DNA of 64,000 bases from Pseudomonadota bacterium (GCA_021805865.1 JAJZDX010000019.1:31718-95717), one strand, 5' to 3'; positions 38,794 through 47,652 are shown, counted from the stretch's first letter. Notes: generated by a model from the letters alone, not told the origin. Program-made: numbers and translations.

Positions 38794-39515
38794 GGTCGTA
38801 ACTCCTCGGGAGAGATCCGCCGCTCGAGCAGCGCCTTGCCGCTGACGGCCGCTGCGACTCCAACTTCGGCCAGCGTCTTGAGGTCGCCGGCCTCGCGTAC
38901 GCCGCCGGAGGCCTGCCAGGCGATGTCGGGAAAGCGAGCCACCGCGGCGCTGTAGAGCCCGCAATTGGGGCCGGCGAGCGCGCCGTCGCGTTCGATGTCG
39001 GTGCACAGCACGTGCCGGACGCTCCCGGGCGGATACAACGCAAGCACGTCCCAAAGGCTCTGTGCGCCGCCCTCGCGCCAGCCGCGCGTGCGCACTTGTG
39101 GCTCACCTTGCCCGTCGAGGCGCACATCGAGCGCCAGGCAGAGCCGCTCGGGACCGAAGCGGCCGATCCACTCGAGCACGTCCCCGGGGCTTTCCACCGC
39201 GGCGCTGCCGATCACCACGCGCTCGACTCCGGCCGAAAGCAGCTCCTCGATCGCCTCGCGGCGGCGGATGCCGCCGCCCACCTGCAGGCGCACCCCGCCC
39301 CGGGCGGCGAGCGCAGCGATCAGCTCGCGGTTGGCGGGCGCGCCCTCGCGCGCACCGTCGAGATCGACCACGTGCAGCCAAAGAGCCCCGAGAGAGCGGT
39401 AGTGCTCGAGCAGCTCGGCGGGCTCGTATGGATAGCGCGTCTCGGCCTCGAAGTCGCCCTGGAAGAGGCGCACGCAACGGCCCTGGCGCAGATCGATGGC
39501 GGGAATGAGCAACAT
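38763..39515 (-). CDS. hisA: Phosphoribosylformimino-AICAR ribotide isomerase HisA
   Basis: 250-residue (beta/alpha)8-barrel isomerase. [16 protein letters not shown] at the N-terminus carries the catalytic Asp8; [15 protein letters not shown] and [16 protein letters not shown] (second catalytic Asp region) follow, then [17 protein letters not shown] 39515. It lies 69 bp after hisH and its 3' end overlaps hisF by 31 nt. Confidence 0.95.
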   Translation of the reverse strand: MLLIPAIDLRQGRCVRLFQGDFEAETRYPYEPAELLEHYRSLGALWLHVVDLDGAREGAPANRELIAALAARGGVRLQVGGGIRRREAIEELLSAGVERVVIGSAAVESPGDVLEWIGRFGPERLCLALDVRLDGQGEPQVRTRGWREGGAQSLWDVLALYPPGSVRHVLCTDIERDGALAGPNCGLYSAAVARFPDIAWQASGGVREAGDLKTLAEVGVAAAVSGKALLERRISPEELRPFLPDASSPA

Positions 39516-39584
39516 GAGTCAGATGCTAGCGGAGGGAGCGGCCCGCAGGGGATGTCAGCGAATCGTTCATGAATGAGGCCGGCT

Positions 39585-40175
39585 CTACAGGCTCAGGAAG
39601 TTGCCGAGCAGCCGCGCGCCGCTCGCGGCCGAGCGCTCGGGATGAAACTGCACGCCCCAGAAGTTGCCTTGCCGCACCACCGCCGAGAGCGTCCCGCCGT
39701 ACTCGACCGGCGCCACCGTCAGCTCACAGACGGGCACGCCATAGCCGTGCACGAAGTAGAAGTACGTGCCCGGCGCAAGCCCCGCGAGCAGCGGATCGGC
39801 CTTGCAGTCCTCGAGCCGGTTCCAGCCCATGTGCGGCACCGGGCGTCCCGCAGCGGCCGTCAGCCGCCGCACCTGCCCGGGCAGGATGCCGAGGCAGGGC
39901 GTCGAGCCTTCCTCGGAGCGCTCGAACAGCAACTGCATCCCGAGGCAGATCCCGAGGACCGGTTGGGTGAGCGTGGGCAGGAGAGTGTCGATTGCGCTGC
40001 GGCGCAGCCGCTCCATGGCGTCCGCGGCAGAGCCGACGCCGGGCAGCACGACACGGGGAGCGGCGGCGATCTCGCGGGCATCGGCCGTCACCCGCGTCTT
40101 TGCGCCGAGGCGCTCGAAGGCGAACTGGAGCGAGGCGAGGTTCGCACCGCCGCTGTCGATGATGGCGGCGTCCAT
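39585..40175 (-). CDS. hisH: Imidazole glycerol phosphate synthase, glutaminase subunit HisH
   Basis: 196-residue class I glutamine amidotransferase that feeds ammonia to HisF. Triad: Cys in PVLGICLGMQLLFE, and His/Glu in GVQFHPERS. Also VLPGVGSAADAMERL and PVPHMGWNRLE. ATG 40175 shares one base with the hisB stop (TGATG). Confidence 0.95.
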   Translation of the reverse strand: MDAAIIDSGGANLASLQFAFERLGAKTRVTADAREIAAAPRVVLPGVGSAADAMERLRRSAIDTLLPTLTQPVLGICLGMQLLFERSEEGSTPCLGILPGQVRRLTAAAGRPVPHMGWNRLEDCKADPLLAGLAPGTYFYFVHGYGVPVCELTVAPVEYGGTLSAVVRQGNFWGVQFHPERSAASGARLLGNFLSL

Positions 40176-41248
40176 CACAGCACACCCTTGGTGCTCGGCA
40201 GCTCCTCGCTCTCGCGGCGGAAGGCCTGTCGCAGCGCCCGCCCGACGCCCTTGAAGCACCCTTCTATCATGTGATGCGTGTTCTCCCCGGCCACGCTGAG
40301 GTGCAGCCCCGCGCCGAGGGAGTCCGCGAGCGATCTGAAAAAATGCGGCACCAGCTCGGTGGGCAGGCCGCCCACGGCCTCCCGGGTGAAGCGGCCGGTG
40401 AACTGGGCGAAGGCCCGGCCCGAGAGGTCGATCGCCACCTGCGCGAGCGCCTCGTCCATCGGCAGGAGGAAGCCGTAGCGGGCAATGCCGATTTTCGCGC
40501 CGAGCGCGTGTCTCAGCGCCTCGCCGAGCGCCAGAGCGCAGTCCTCCACCGTATGATGCTCGTCGATCTTCAGATCGCCCCGGCAGGAGAGCTCGAGGGC
40601 GAAGCCGCCGTGCCTCGCCAGCTGCTCGAGCATGTGGTCGAAGAAACCGATGCCGGTGTCGATGCTCACCGGAGCGGCCGCATCCAGGTCGACGCCGACC
40701 TCGATGTCGGTCTCCTTCGTCCGGCGTCTCACCCGGGCGCGCCGCGCCGTCAGTGTCTGCACGATCGCCGGCCAGGTCTGTTCCAAGGAGCCCTCGCGGC
40801 ACACGCGCAACCCGCGCACGCCGAGGTTGCGGGCGAACGCGAGGTCGGTATCCCGGTCTCCGACGACCGCGCTCCCCGCCAGGTCCACGGCGTTCGCCCG
40901 CAGGTACTCGCGCACCAGGGCGGTTCCGGGCTTGCGGCACTCGCAGCCCTCGTGCGGGGTATGCGGGCACACGAACACCTCCTCGAACTCGATTCCCTGC
41001 GAGCGGAACGCCTCGAGGATGAACTGCTGCGCTGTCTCGAAGCTCTGGCGCGGAAAGGAGGGGGTGCCGAGCCCGTCCTGGTTGGTCACCATGACGAGGC
41101 GGTAGCCGCGGCGCCTGAGCAGGGCGAGGGCCGCGAATACACCGGGCATGAAGCGCACTTTCTCCAGCGCATCGACCTGGTGATCCGGCGGCTCCTCGAC
41201 GAGCGTGCCATCCCGGTCGACGAACAGCGTCGCGGCGGGCGAGCTCAT
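40175..41248 (-). CDS. hisB: Bifunctional histidinol-phosphatase / imidazoleglycerol-phosphate dehydratase
   Basis: 357 residues (E. coli 355), a two-domain fusion. N-terminal HAD phosphatase with LFVDRDGTLVEEP, a Cys/His zinc cluster (CPHTPHEGCECRKP) and VVGDRDTDLAFAR; C-terminal IGPD domain with GIGFFDHMLEQLARHGGF, DEHHTVEDCALALGEAL and AGENTHHMIEGCFK manganese ligands. The fused form is typical of gammaproteobacteria. ATG 41248 overlaps the hisC stop (ATGA). Confidence 0.96.
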   Translation of the reverse strand: MSSPAATLFVDRDGTLVEEPPDHQVDALEKVRFMPGVFAALALLRRRGYRLVMVTNQDGLGTPSFPRQSFETAQQFILEAFRSQGIEFEEVFVCPHTPHEGCECRKPGTALVREYLRANAVDLAGSAVVGDRDTDLAFARNLGVRGLRVCREGSLEQTWPAIVQTLTARRARVRRRTKETDIEVGVDLDAAAPVSIDTGIGFFDHMLEQLARHGGFALELSCRGDLKIDEHHTVEDCALALGEALRHALGAKIGIARYGFLLPMDEALAQVAIDLSGRAFAQFTGRFTREAVGGLPTELVPHFFRSLADSLGAGLHLSVAGENTHHMIEGCFKGVGRALRQAFRRESEELPSTKGVL

Positions 41249-42300
41249 GACCAGGCCTCGAGCAGGCGTGAGTTCTGCTGCGCGGTGCCGATGGTGATGC
41301 GCAGCGCCCGGCCGAGCCCCGGATAGCCGCGGGCGTCGCGCACCAGCAGCCCCGCCCGGCAGCCCTGCTCGAGCGCCGCGCCGGCATCGTCGAACTCCGC
41401 GAGGATGAAGTTGGAGTCGCTCGGCCAGACGCGCCGCACCCGAGGCAGCCCGGCGAGCGCCCTGGTGAGCCGCGCGCGCTCGGCGAGCACCGTGGCGAGC
41501 TGCTCCTTGCCCTCGGCGAGCGCCTCGGGCGCCAGCCGGCAGAGCACCGCATCCAAGGTCAGCTTCGCAATGGCGTAGGGAGGAATGATCTTGCGCAGCA
41601 GGCGGATGACCTCGGGATCGGCGAGCAGCGCTCCGCAACGCGCGCCGGCGAGGCCGTAGGCCTTCGAGAGCGTGCGCAGCAGCGCGAGGTTCGGCAGCTC
41701 CCCGAGGAGGCGGGCGAGGCTCGGCCGCCCGGCGAACTCCACGTAGGCCTCGTCCACCACGACGATTGCACGGCCCGCGAGCGCTCGCGCGATGCGCAGC
41801 ATCGCCTGCTCCTCGAGCAGATTGCCCGTGGGATTGTTGGGCGAGCAGAGAAAGACGAGCTTGGTGTCGGGCGTGCAGCGCTCGAGCAGCTGCGGCACAT
41901 CGAGCGCAAAGCCGTGCTCCATGGAAAGCGGCGCGGTGAGCACCCGGGCTCCCTGGATGCGGGCCGACACCGAGTACATGCCGAAGGTCGGCGGGCAGAG
42001 AAGCACCGCGTCCTGTCCGGCGCGGCAGAACGCGCGGCAGAGCAGATCGATGGCCTCATCGCTCCCTCGGCCGACGAGCACCGAGTCCGCCGCGACGCCA
42101 TAGAGCGCGGCCAGCCGCTCGATGAGCGCCCGGGGCTGAGGCTCCGGATAGCGGTTGACCTCGGTGCGAGGATCGGCGCCCGCCGGGCTCCAGGGCAGCT
42201 CGTTGGCGTGCAGCCGCTCGAGCTGCGGCCGCCAGGCGGCATGCTCGTAGACTTTCAGCGCGAGGATGTCCGGCCGCGCGAGCTGCGCCACCCAGCTCAT
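41245..42300 (-). CDS. hisC: Histidinol-phosphate aminotransferase
   Basis: 351-residue fold-type I PLP enzyme. ERLHANELPW at the substrate-binding N-terminus, VLVGRGSDEAIDLLCRAFC, LCSPNNPTGN, VVDEAYVEFAG, and the PLP lysine in LLRTLSKAYGLAGARCG. Start ATG 42300 overlaps the hisD stop (ATGA); stop overlaps hisB. Confidence 0.95.
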   Translation of the reverse strand: MSWVAQLARPDILALKVYEHAAWRPQLERLHANELPWSPAGADPRTEVNRYPEPQPRALIERLAALYGVAADSVLVGRGSDEAIDLLCRAFCRAGQDAVLLCPPTFGMYSVSARIQGARVLTAPLSMEHGFALDVPQLLERCTPDTKLVFLCSPNNPTGNLLEEQAMLRIARALAGRAIVVVDEAYVEFAGRPSLARLLGELPNLALLRTLSKAYGLAGARCGALLADPEVIRLLRKIIPPYAIAKLTLDAVLCRLAPEALAEGKEQLATVLAERARLTRALAGLPRVRRVWPSDSNFILAEFDDAGAALEQGCRAGLLVRDARGYPGLGRALRITIGTAQQNSRLLEAWS

Positions 42301-43625
42301 GAGCCTGAAGCCCCGGCGGGCTGCCGCGCGCGCAGCGCATCGAGCCGCCGGGTCACGGCGGCCGCGTGCGCATCGAGTCCCTCCATCCGTGCGAGCGTCA
42401 CGGCGGTGGGGCCGAGCCCGAGCAGGCCCGCGGGCGTGAGCTCCTGGACCGTGATGCGCTTGAGGTAGTCGAGCACCGAGAGCCCGCTGTAGGAGCGCGC
42501 GTAGCCGTAGGTCGGCAGCACGTGGTTGGTGCCCGAGCAATAATCGCCCATCGGCTCCGGCGACCAGGCACCGAGAAACACCGAGCCGGCGTTCACGATC
42601 TTCGCCAACATGGCGCGCGGTGCGCGCACCTCGAGGATCAGATGCTCGGCGGCATACTCGTTGGCCACCTCGGCTGCGGCGTCGAGGTCGCGGACGAGGA
42701 TGCAGCGGCTCGCGGCGAGGGATTTCTCGAGGATCGCGCGCCGTGACAGGCCGCGTGCCTGCTCATCGACCGCGGCGCTCACGGCGTGCGCGAGCGCGGG
42801 GCTGTCCGTGACCAGGATGGCCTGAGCGTTCACGTCGTGCTCGGCTTGGGCGAGCAGATCGGAGGCGACGAATTGCGCCTCGGCCGATTCATCGGCGATC
42901 ACCATGACCTCTGAGGGGCCGGCGGGCATGTCGCAGGCCGCCCCCTGCGGGTCGGCCGCAGCGGCCTGCTTGGCGGCGGTCACCCAGGCGTTGCCCGGGC
43001 CGAAGATCTTGTCGGCCTTGGGGATGGACTCGGTGCCGTAGGCGAGGGCGGCGATGGCCTGCGCACCGCCGACCTTGAACACCGACCCGACGCCGCAGAG
43101 CTCGGCGGCCGCCAGCACCGCCGGGCTCGCCGCGCCGCTGCGATCGGGCGGCGTGCACAAGATGCGGCGCGGGCAGCCCGCGATGCGCGCCGGCACGGCG
43201 AGCATCACGACGGCCGAAGGCAGGGGCGCGGATCCCGCGGGCACATACAATCCGACGGCGCCGATCGGGCGCAGGATGCGCTCGCAGCGCACGCCGGGGC
43301 TGATCTCGAGGGCGAGGGGCTCGAGCCCTTGGGCGCGGTGAAAGCGCTCGACATTCTCGATGGCCCGCTCGATCGCGCCGAGCTGCCCGGCGCTCAGCGC
43401 CCGGCGCGCCTGCTCAAACTCCCGTGCGCTCACCGCGAGGGTGTCGATCTCTACGCCGTCGAACCTGCGGGTGTAGGCACGCAGTGCCGCATCACCGCCG
43501 GCACGAACGTCGGTGATGACCTCGCGCACGACCGCGTCGATGTCCGACCGCGATTGCTGCACGGGCCGCTCGAGAGCACTTCTGCGCTCTTTCTCCGAGA
43601 GCGAGTCCCACGCAAGGATACGCAT
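42297..43625 (-). CDS. hisD: Histidinol dehydrogenase
   Basis: 442-residue zinc and NAD enzyme for the last two steps. [68 protein letters not shown] (metal/catalytic region), and the C-terminal [15 protein letters not shown]. Starts 15 bp after hisG. Confidence 0.96.
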   Translation of the reverse strand: MRILAWDSLSEKERRSALERPVQQSRSDIDAVVREVITDVRAGGDAALRAYTRRFDGVEIDTLAVSAREFEQARRALSAGQLGAIERAIENVERFHRAQGLEPLALEISPGVRCERILRPIGAVGLYVPAGSAPLPSAVVMLAVPARIAGCPRRILCTPPDRSGAASPAVLAAAELCGVGSVFKVGGAQAIAALAYGTESIPKADKIFGPGNAWVTAAKQAAAADPQGAACDMPAGPSEVMVIADESAEAQFVASDLLAQAEHDVNAQAILVTDSPALAHAVSAAVDEQARGLSRRAILEKSLAASRCILVRDLDAAAEVANEYAAEHLILEVRAPRAMLAKIVNAGSVFLGAWSPEPMGDYCSGTNHVLPTYGYARSYSGLSVLDYLKRITVQELTPAGLLGLGPTAVTLARMEGLDAHAAAVTRRLDALRARQPAGASGS

Positions 43626-43640
43626 AGGGTCAGGGGCTCC

Positions 43641-44537
43641 TCAGGTCAGCATCTTCTCGACGGGCAACACCAGCAGTGCGCTGGCGCCGGCCTTCTTCAG
43701 GCTCTCGAGCGTTTCCCAGAACACATTCTCGCGGCACACCGCATGCACGGCCACTTTGTCGGGGAAGCCCTCGAGCGGGATGATGCTCGGGGACTCGCTG
43801 CCGGGCAGGAGCTTGCGGATCTCCGCCAGGGCGGCCCGCGGGGCGTGCAGCACGATGTACTTGCTCTCGCGCACCTGTTGCACGCCGTCGATGCGCATCA
43901 GCAGCCGCTCCACCCACTCGTCCTTCAGCGGCGGCAGGGCAAGCGGCGTGCGGATGAGCACGGCGTGGCTCTCGAGCACGGTCTCGACCTCGCGCAGGTG
44001 ATTGGCCTGCAGCGTCGAGCCGGTGGAGACCAGGTCGCAGATGAGATCGGCTCTGCCGAGGCGCGGGGCGATCTCCACCGCGCCCGAGAGCGTGACGATC
44101 TCGGCGCGAACGTCGCGCTCGCGCAGGTAGCTCTCGAGGAGGAACGGGTAGGTCGTGGCGATGCGCTTGCCGCGCAGACTGGAGGCTCCCTCGAACGAGG
44201 TGCCCTGGGGCACCGCGAGGGACAGCCGGCAGCGGCCGAACTCGAGCTTGCGGACCTGCACGAAGCGCACCGGGTGGCCGCGGGCGGCGAGCTCCAGGCG
44301 CTTTTCCTCCAGTACGTTCAATCCCACGAGCCCCAGATCACAGACATCCTCCTGCACCAGATCGGGAATGTCGTCATCGCGCACGAACAGCACATCGAGC
44401 GGCATGTTCTCGCCGAAGGCGAGCAGCTGGTCCTTGCCGCGCGAGATCTTCAGGCCGCAGCGCGTGAGCAGATCGAGCGAGGGATCGGTGAGGCGCCCGG
44501 ATTTCTGAATGGCGAGTTTCAGGCGCGGCTCATCCAT
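43641..44537 (-). CDS. hisG: ATP phosphoribosyltransferase
   Basis: First and feedback-regulated enzyme of histidine synthesis. 298 residues, the long (HisG-L) form with a C-terminal ACT-like histidine-binding domain, so no HisZ is needed. LKLAIQKSGRLTDPSLDLL, VRDDDIPDLVQEDVCDLGLV, RIATTYPFLLESYL and DLICDLVSTGSTLQANHL mark the catalytic part. ATG 44537 overlaps the end of the regulator gene by 8 nt, which couples them. Confidence 0.95.
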   Translation of the reverse strand: MDEPRLKLAIQKSGRLTDPSLDLLTRCGLKISRGKDQLLAFGENMPLDVLFVRDDDIPDLVQEDVCDLGLVGLNVLEEKRLELAARGHPVRFVQVRKLEFGRCRLSLAVPQGTSFEGASSLRGKRIATTYPFLLESYLRERDVRAEIVTLSGAVEIAPRLGRADLICDLVSTGSTLQANHLREVETVLESHAVLIRTPLALPPLKDEWVERLLMRIDGVQQVRESKYIVLHAPRAALAEIRKLLPGSESPSIIPLEGFPDKVAVHAVCRENVFWETLESLKKAGASALLVLPVEKMLT

Positions 44538-44928
44538 GCTCCGACTCCCGCCGCTCATTCCCGCTGCCCGGCCGCGCACTGTCCGCCGCGGCGGCGCGCG
44601 CGGCGCGCGCGGCGTGCAGATGCCATTTCCCGAGACGCTGGGCCACGAGCCCGTAGCCGCCGTTGCCCGCGGCGAGAAAGCGCGCCACCCGCCCGATGGT
44701 CGTGACGCTGACACCCGTGAGGCTGTGGATTTCGCGATACGGCATGCCTCGCCCGAGGTAGTCCACGACCGACCAGCGATCCGCCATGGCCTGCAGCTCG
44801 GCGGGAGTGCACAAGTCGCGGAAGAACGCGCGGACCTCCTCGGCGTTGCGCAGGGCGGCGATGGCGGCGTACAGGTTGCGCTCGGCGAGCGCCTCCTGGC
44901 GGGGACTGAGGCTGCGATGGGTCTTCAT
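44530..44928 (-). CDS. TrpR-like (YerC/YecD family) regulator at the head of the his operon
   Basis: 132 residues. The TrpR/YerC fold is evident: LYAAIAALRNAEEVRAFFRD, CTPAELQAMADRWSVVDYLG, and the helix-turn-helix MPYREIHSLTGVSVTTIGRV. A basic Ala/Arg-rich tail follows. Its coupling to hisG and the palindrome just upstream suggest autoregulation and histidine-dependent repression of the operon. This matches the proposed HisR regulator of Xanthomonadales. Ligand is inferred, not shown. Confidence 0.85.
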   Translation of the reverse strand: MKTHRSLSPRQEALAERNLYAAIAALRNAEEVRAFFRDLCTPAELQAMADRWSVVDYLGRGMPYREIHSLTGVSVTTIGRVARFLAAGNGGYGLVAQRLGKWHLHAARAARAAAADSARPGSGNERRESEHG

Positions 44929-44939
44929 GGCCTGTCAAT

Positions 44940-44962
44940 GTAATAGCGTGCTAGTACATTAC
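44940..44962. promoter_or_regulatory. Candidate operator of the his-operon regulator
   Basis: GTAAT-N13-ATTAC with an internal TAGC..GCTA dyad and CTAGTAC, the half-site seen in TrpR boxes. Starts 12 bp upstream of the regulator ATG on the his side, and lies in an AT-richer patch where the promoter should be. Symmetry and context support an operator; no footprint is implied. Confidence 0.55.
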
Positions 44963-45081
44963 CATAAGGAAACGACCGGCGCCATCCCCCGCCCGGGAAG
45001 CGAAGTGCCGTGGCCGAGGAGCAGGATGGATAGAGTGGAGCCACCCGGGCGCACCAAGACAGGGACGCCGGCGCGAGCCGC

Positions 45082-45111
45082 TTGACCGCCCGCCCGGCCG
45101 CCGCCTACACT
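45082..45111 (+). promoter_or_regulatory. Sigma-70-type promoter of metX
   Basis: TTGACC (45082-45087) and TACACT (45106-45111) with 18-bp spacing. Initiation about 7 nt downstream would start the RNA at the first base of the SAM-I aptamer (45119), which is strong positional support. Confidence 0.7.
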
Positions 45112-45118
45112 GGCGGCA

Positions 45119-45240
45119 CTCATCGAGACCGGCTGAGGGATAGGCCCTTAGACGCCGGGGCAACCGCCAGGCTTAACCACCCTGTCATGGTGCCAACTCC
45201 TGCGATCCGGGTGCCTCGGGCGGTCGGATCGACAGATGAG
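45119..45240 (+). promoter_or_regulatory. SAM-I (S-box) riboswitch
   Basis: Conserved S-box segments in order: P1 5' strand CTCATC (45119-45124), GAGGGATAGGCCC, then GCCGGGGCAACC, then ATGGTGCCAACTCCTGC (J3/4 and P4 region), and P1 3' strand GATGAG (45235-45240) pairing back to the start. The kink-turn and SAM-binding core sequences are essentially consensus. It precedes metX by 122 nt, the expected target, and should lower metX expression when S-adenosylmethionine is plentiful. Confidence 0.92.
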
Positions 45241-45252
45241 CGATCCATGAAG

Positions 45253-45353
45253 CTCCGCGCGCCACGGCGTCGCGGAGAAGGTCGTGGCAACCCGCCGGAT
45301 CCCGGCGGGCGCTCCGCAGGGGAACTCGGTGAGGCCGAGAGAGGAATGCGGAG
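45253..45353 (+). promoter_or_regulatory. Expression platform with alternating CTCCGC/GCGGAG segments masking the metX RBS
   Basis: Four complementary hexamers alternate: CTCCGC 45253-45258, GCGGAG 45272-45277, CTCCGC 45312-45317, GCGGAG 45348-45353. The last contains the metX Shine-Dalgarno (GGAG, 9 nt before the ATG). Pairing 1:2 with 3:4 hides it; pairing 2:3, around the 8-bp hairpin 45291-45309, frees it. No T-run follows any stem, so control looks translational. Which state SAM favours is not resolved by inspection. Confidence 0.6.
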
Positions 45354-45362
45354 CCACCATCC

Positions 45363-46394
45363 ATGAACGCCTTAGCCGAAGCCTCGGATCTTGCGGGATT
45401 CGAGGCGCATCTGCCGTCCCTGCCGGCCTGTGAGGGCGTCTTCGAGATCCCTGGAGAATTCCCGCTGCACCACGGGGGACGGCTGTTCCCGGTGCGGGTG
45501 GCCTGGCGGATGGTGGGCCCGGCCGACGCCCCCGTGGTCTGCGCGCTCGGCGGCATTTCGGCGAACCGGCGTGTGTGCCTGACGGAGCAGCCCCGCCAGA
45601 GCTGGTGGCGGGAGGTGGTTGGTGCCGGGCGCCCGCTCGACACCGGGCGCTATCGTGTTCTCAGCTTCGATTACCTCGGCGGCAGTGGCGAGACCACCGG
45701 TCCCGAGGCGGGTCAGGCTTTCCCCGCCATCTCCACCTACGATCAGGCGGATATCCTGCTGCGCCTCATCGATCACCTGGGCGTGAGATCGCTGCGCGCC
45801 ATTGCCGGGGGCTCCTATGGCGGGATGGTGGCGCTCGCCTTCGGCGAGCGCCACCCCGAGCGGGTCGGCCGGCTGATCGTGCTGTGCGCGACGGACCGTC
45901 CGCATCCGCTCGGCACCGCCTGGCGATGCGTGCAGCGGGACATCGTGCGCTTCGGAATCGAGAGCGGCCGGGCCCGCGAGGCCCTGGCTCTTGCCCGGGC
46001 GCTCGCCATGTCGACCTACCGCACCGGGGAGGAATTCCTGGCCCGTTTCGAGGGACTGCCCGCATGGGAGGATGGCCGCTTCCGCCTTCCCGTGGAGCGC
46101 TATCTCAGCGCCCGTGGCAACGACTACGCCGAGCGGCACTGTCCCGAGGCCTTCCTCTGTCTGTCCGAGTCGATCGATCTGCACCGCGTCGAGGCGGCCC
46201 GCATCTGCGTGCCCACGGCCGCGGTGGCCGTGCGCGAGGATCTGCTGGTGCCGTTGGCGGACGTGCGGGGCATGGTCGCGCGGCTGCATTCGGCGAGGCT
46301 GCACGAGATCTCCTCGATCTACGGCCACGACGCCTTCCTGAAGGAATCCCAACAGCTGCACGGCGTGTTCGCCGCGGCGCTCGACAGCCACTGA
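45363..46394 (+). CDS. metX: Homoserine O-acyltransferase (MetX-type alpha/beta hydrolase)
   Basis: Activates homoserine for methionine synthesis. 343 residues with the alpha/beta-hydrolase triad: nucleophile Ser in IAGGSYGGMVALAF (about residue 161), Asp in VREDLLVPLAD, and His in YGHDAFLKE. Classic MetX reads GGSMGGM; here the residue after Ser is Tyr. Several gammaproteobacterial MetX proteins use succinyl-CoA rather than acetyl-CoA, and the downstream cystathionine gamma-synthase would fit O-succinylhomoserine, so acyl specificity is open. Controlled by the SAM-I riboswitch upstream. Confidence 0.87.
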   Translation: MNALAEASDLAGFEAHLPSLPACEGVFEIPGEFPLHHGGRLFPVRVAWRMVGPADAPVVCALGGISANRRVCLTEQPRQSWWREVVGAGRPLDTGRYRVLSFDYLGGSGETTGPEAGQAFPAISTYDQADILLRLIDHLGVRSLRAIAGGSYGGMVALAFGERHPERVGRLIVLCATDRPHPLGTAWRCVQRDIVRFGIESGRAREALALARALAMSTYRTGEEFLARFEGLPAWEDGRFRLPVERYLSARGNDYAERHCPEAFLCLSESIDLHRVEAARICVPTAAVAVREDLLVPLADVRGMVARLHSARLHEISSIYGHDAFLKESQQLHGVFAAALDSH

Positions 46395-46476
46395 GCCGGA
46401 ATCCTCACGCAAAATAGCACTGTGACGTAGAGACGCTCGAGGGAGCGTGCCGACTGTGAAAACAACGTAGGACCAT

Positions 46477-47652
46477 ATGAGTCAACCCAACCGCCACCCC
46501 GCCCAGATCACCCGGACCGTCCGCGCGGGCCTCGAGTCCGATGAGAGCACCGGCGCCGTCGTGCCGCCGATCCACCTCACCTCCACGTTCGCGTTCCGCG
46601 GCTTCGGCGAGAAAGGCCAGTACGACTACACCCGCTCGGGCAATCCGACCCGTGACCTGCTCGGCGCGGCGCTCGCCGGGCTCGAGGGCGGAGCGGGCGC
46701 GGTGGTCACCGCGACCGGCATGGCGGCGATCACCGTCGTCGGCTATCTCCTCCCGGCGGGCGCCCGGATCCTCGCGCCGCACGACTGTTACGGAGGAACC
46801 TACCGCCTGTTCGATGCCTGGGGACGACGGGGCGAGCGGCAGGTGCAGTTCGTGGACTTCCGCGACGTGGCCGCCGTCGAGGCTGCGCTCGCCGTTCCCA
46901 CCGCGCTGCTGTGGATCGAGACGCCGAGCAACCCGCTGCTGAGGATCACCGACATCGAGCGGTTCGCGGCGCTCGGGCACGCCGCGGGCGCAAAGGTCGC
47001 GGTCGACAACACCTTTCTTTCCCCGGCGTGGCAACAGCCGCTGTCGCTCGGCGCGGATCTGGTCGTGCACTCGACGACCAAGTACTTGAACGGCCACAGC
47101 GACGTGGTCGGCGGGGCGGTCATCGCGCGGGATCAGGCGGTGCACCAGGAGCTCGCCTGGTGGGCCAACTGCCTCGGGCTCACCGGCTCGCCGTTTGACA
47201 GTTTTCTCACCTTGAGGGGGCTGCGCACCTTGCATGCGCGCCTCGATCACCATGGCCGCAACGCCCAGGCGCTCGCCGAGTGGCTGAGCACCGAGAGGTC
47301 GGTCACGCGAGTCTACTATCCGGGCCTGCCGGGTCATCCCGGGCACGAAGTGGCGCGGCGTCAACAGCGCGGCTTCGGCGCAATCGTCACGCTGGAGCTG
47401 GCCGGGGGACTCGAGGCGGTGCGCGCCTTCACGACGGGCCTCGAGTACTTCTCGCTCGCGGAGTCACTTGGGGGCGTGGAGAGCCTGATGGCGCACCCGG
47501 CCACCATGACGCACGCGGCGATGGATCCGGCCGCGCGGCACAAGGCGGGGCTCGTCGACGGCCTCATCCGGCTGTCGGTGGGCATCGAGGCGCTGGAGGA
47601 TCTTCGGGCCGACCTCGCGGCCGCTCTGGGGCGCGCAGCGCGGGCCGGCTGA
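46477..47652 (+). CDS. metB: Cystathionine gamma-synthase (trans-sulfuration PLP enzyme)
   Basis: 391 residues of the Cys/Met-metabolism PLP family. YDYTRSGNPTRDLLGAAL, TATGMAAITVVGYLLPAG, HDCYGGTYRLF, WIETPSNPLLRITDI, the PLP lysine in VVHSTTKYLNGHSDVVGG, and ESLGGVESLMAHPATMTHA. Starts 82 bp after metX, so probably co-transcribed. Sequence cannot fully separate gamma-synthase from O-acylhomoserine sulfhydrylase or gamma-lyase, but ESLGGVESL and the context favour MetB. Confidence 0.87.
   Translation: MSQPNRHPAQITRTVRAGLESDESTGAVVPPIHLTSTFAFRGFGEKGQYDYTRSGNPTRDLLGAALAGLEGGAGAVVTATGMAAITVVGYLLPAGARILAPHDCYGGTYRLFDAWGRRGERQVQFVDFRDVAAVEAALAVPTALLWIETPSNPLLRITDIERFAALGHAAGAKVAVDNTFLSPAWQQPLSLGADLVVHSTTKYLNGHSDVVGGAVIARDQAVHQELAWWANCLGLTGSPFDSFLTLRGLRTLHARLDHHGRNAQALAEWLSTERSVTRVYYPGLPGHPGHEVARRQQRGFGAIVTLELAGGLEAVRAFTTGLEYFSLAESLGGVESLMAHPATMTHAAMDPAARHKAGLVDGLIRLSVGIEALEDLRADLAAALGRAARAG

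Noticed and set aside
45291..45309. CCCGCCGG/CCGGCGGG hairpin as a riboswitch terminator for metX
   Set aside because: No U-run follows; it fits better as the inner stem of the translational switch.
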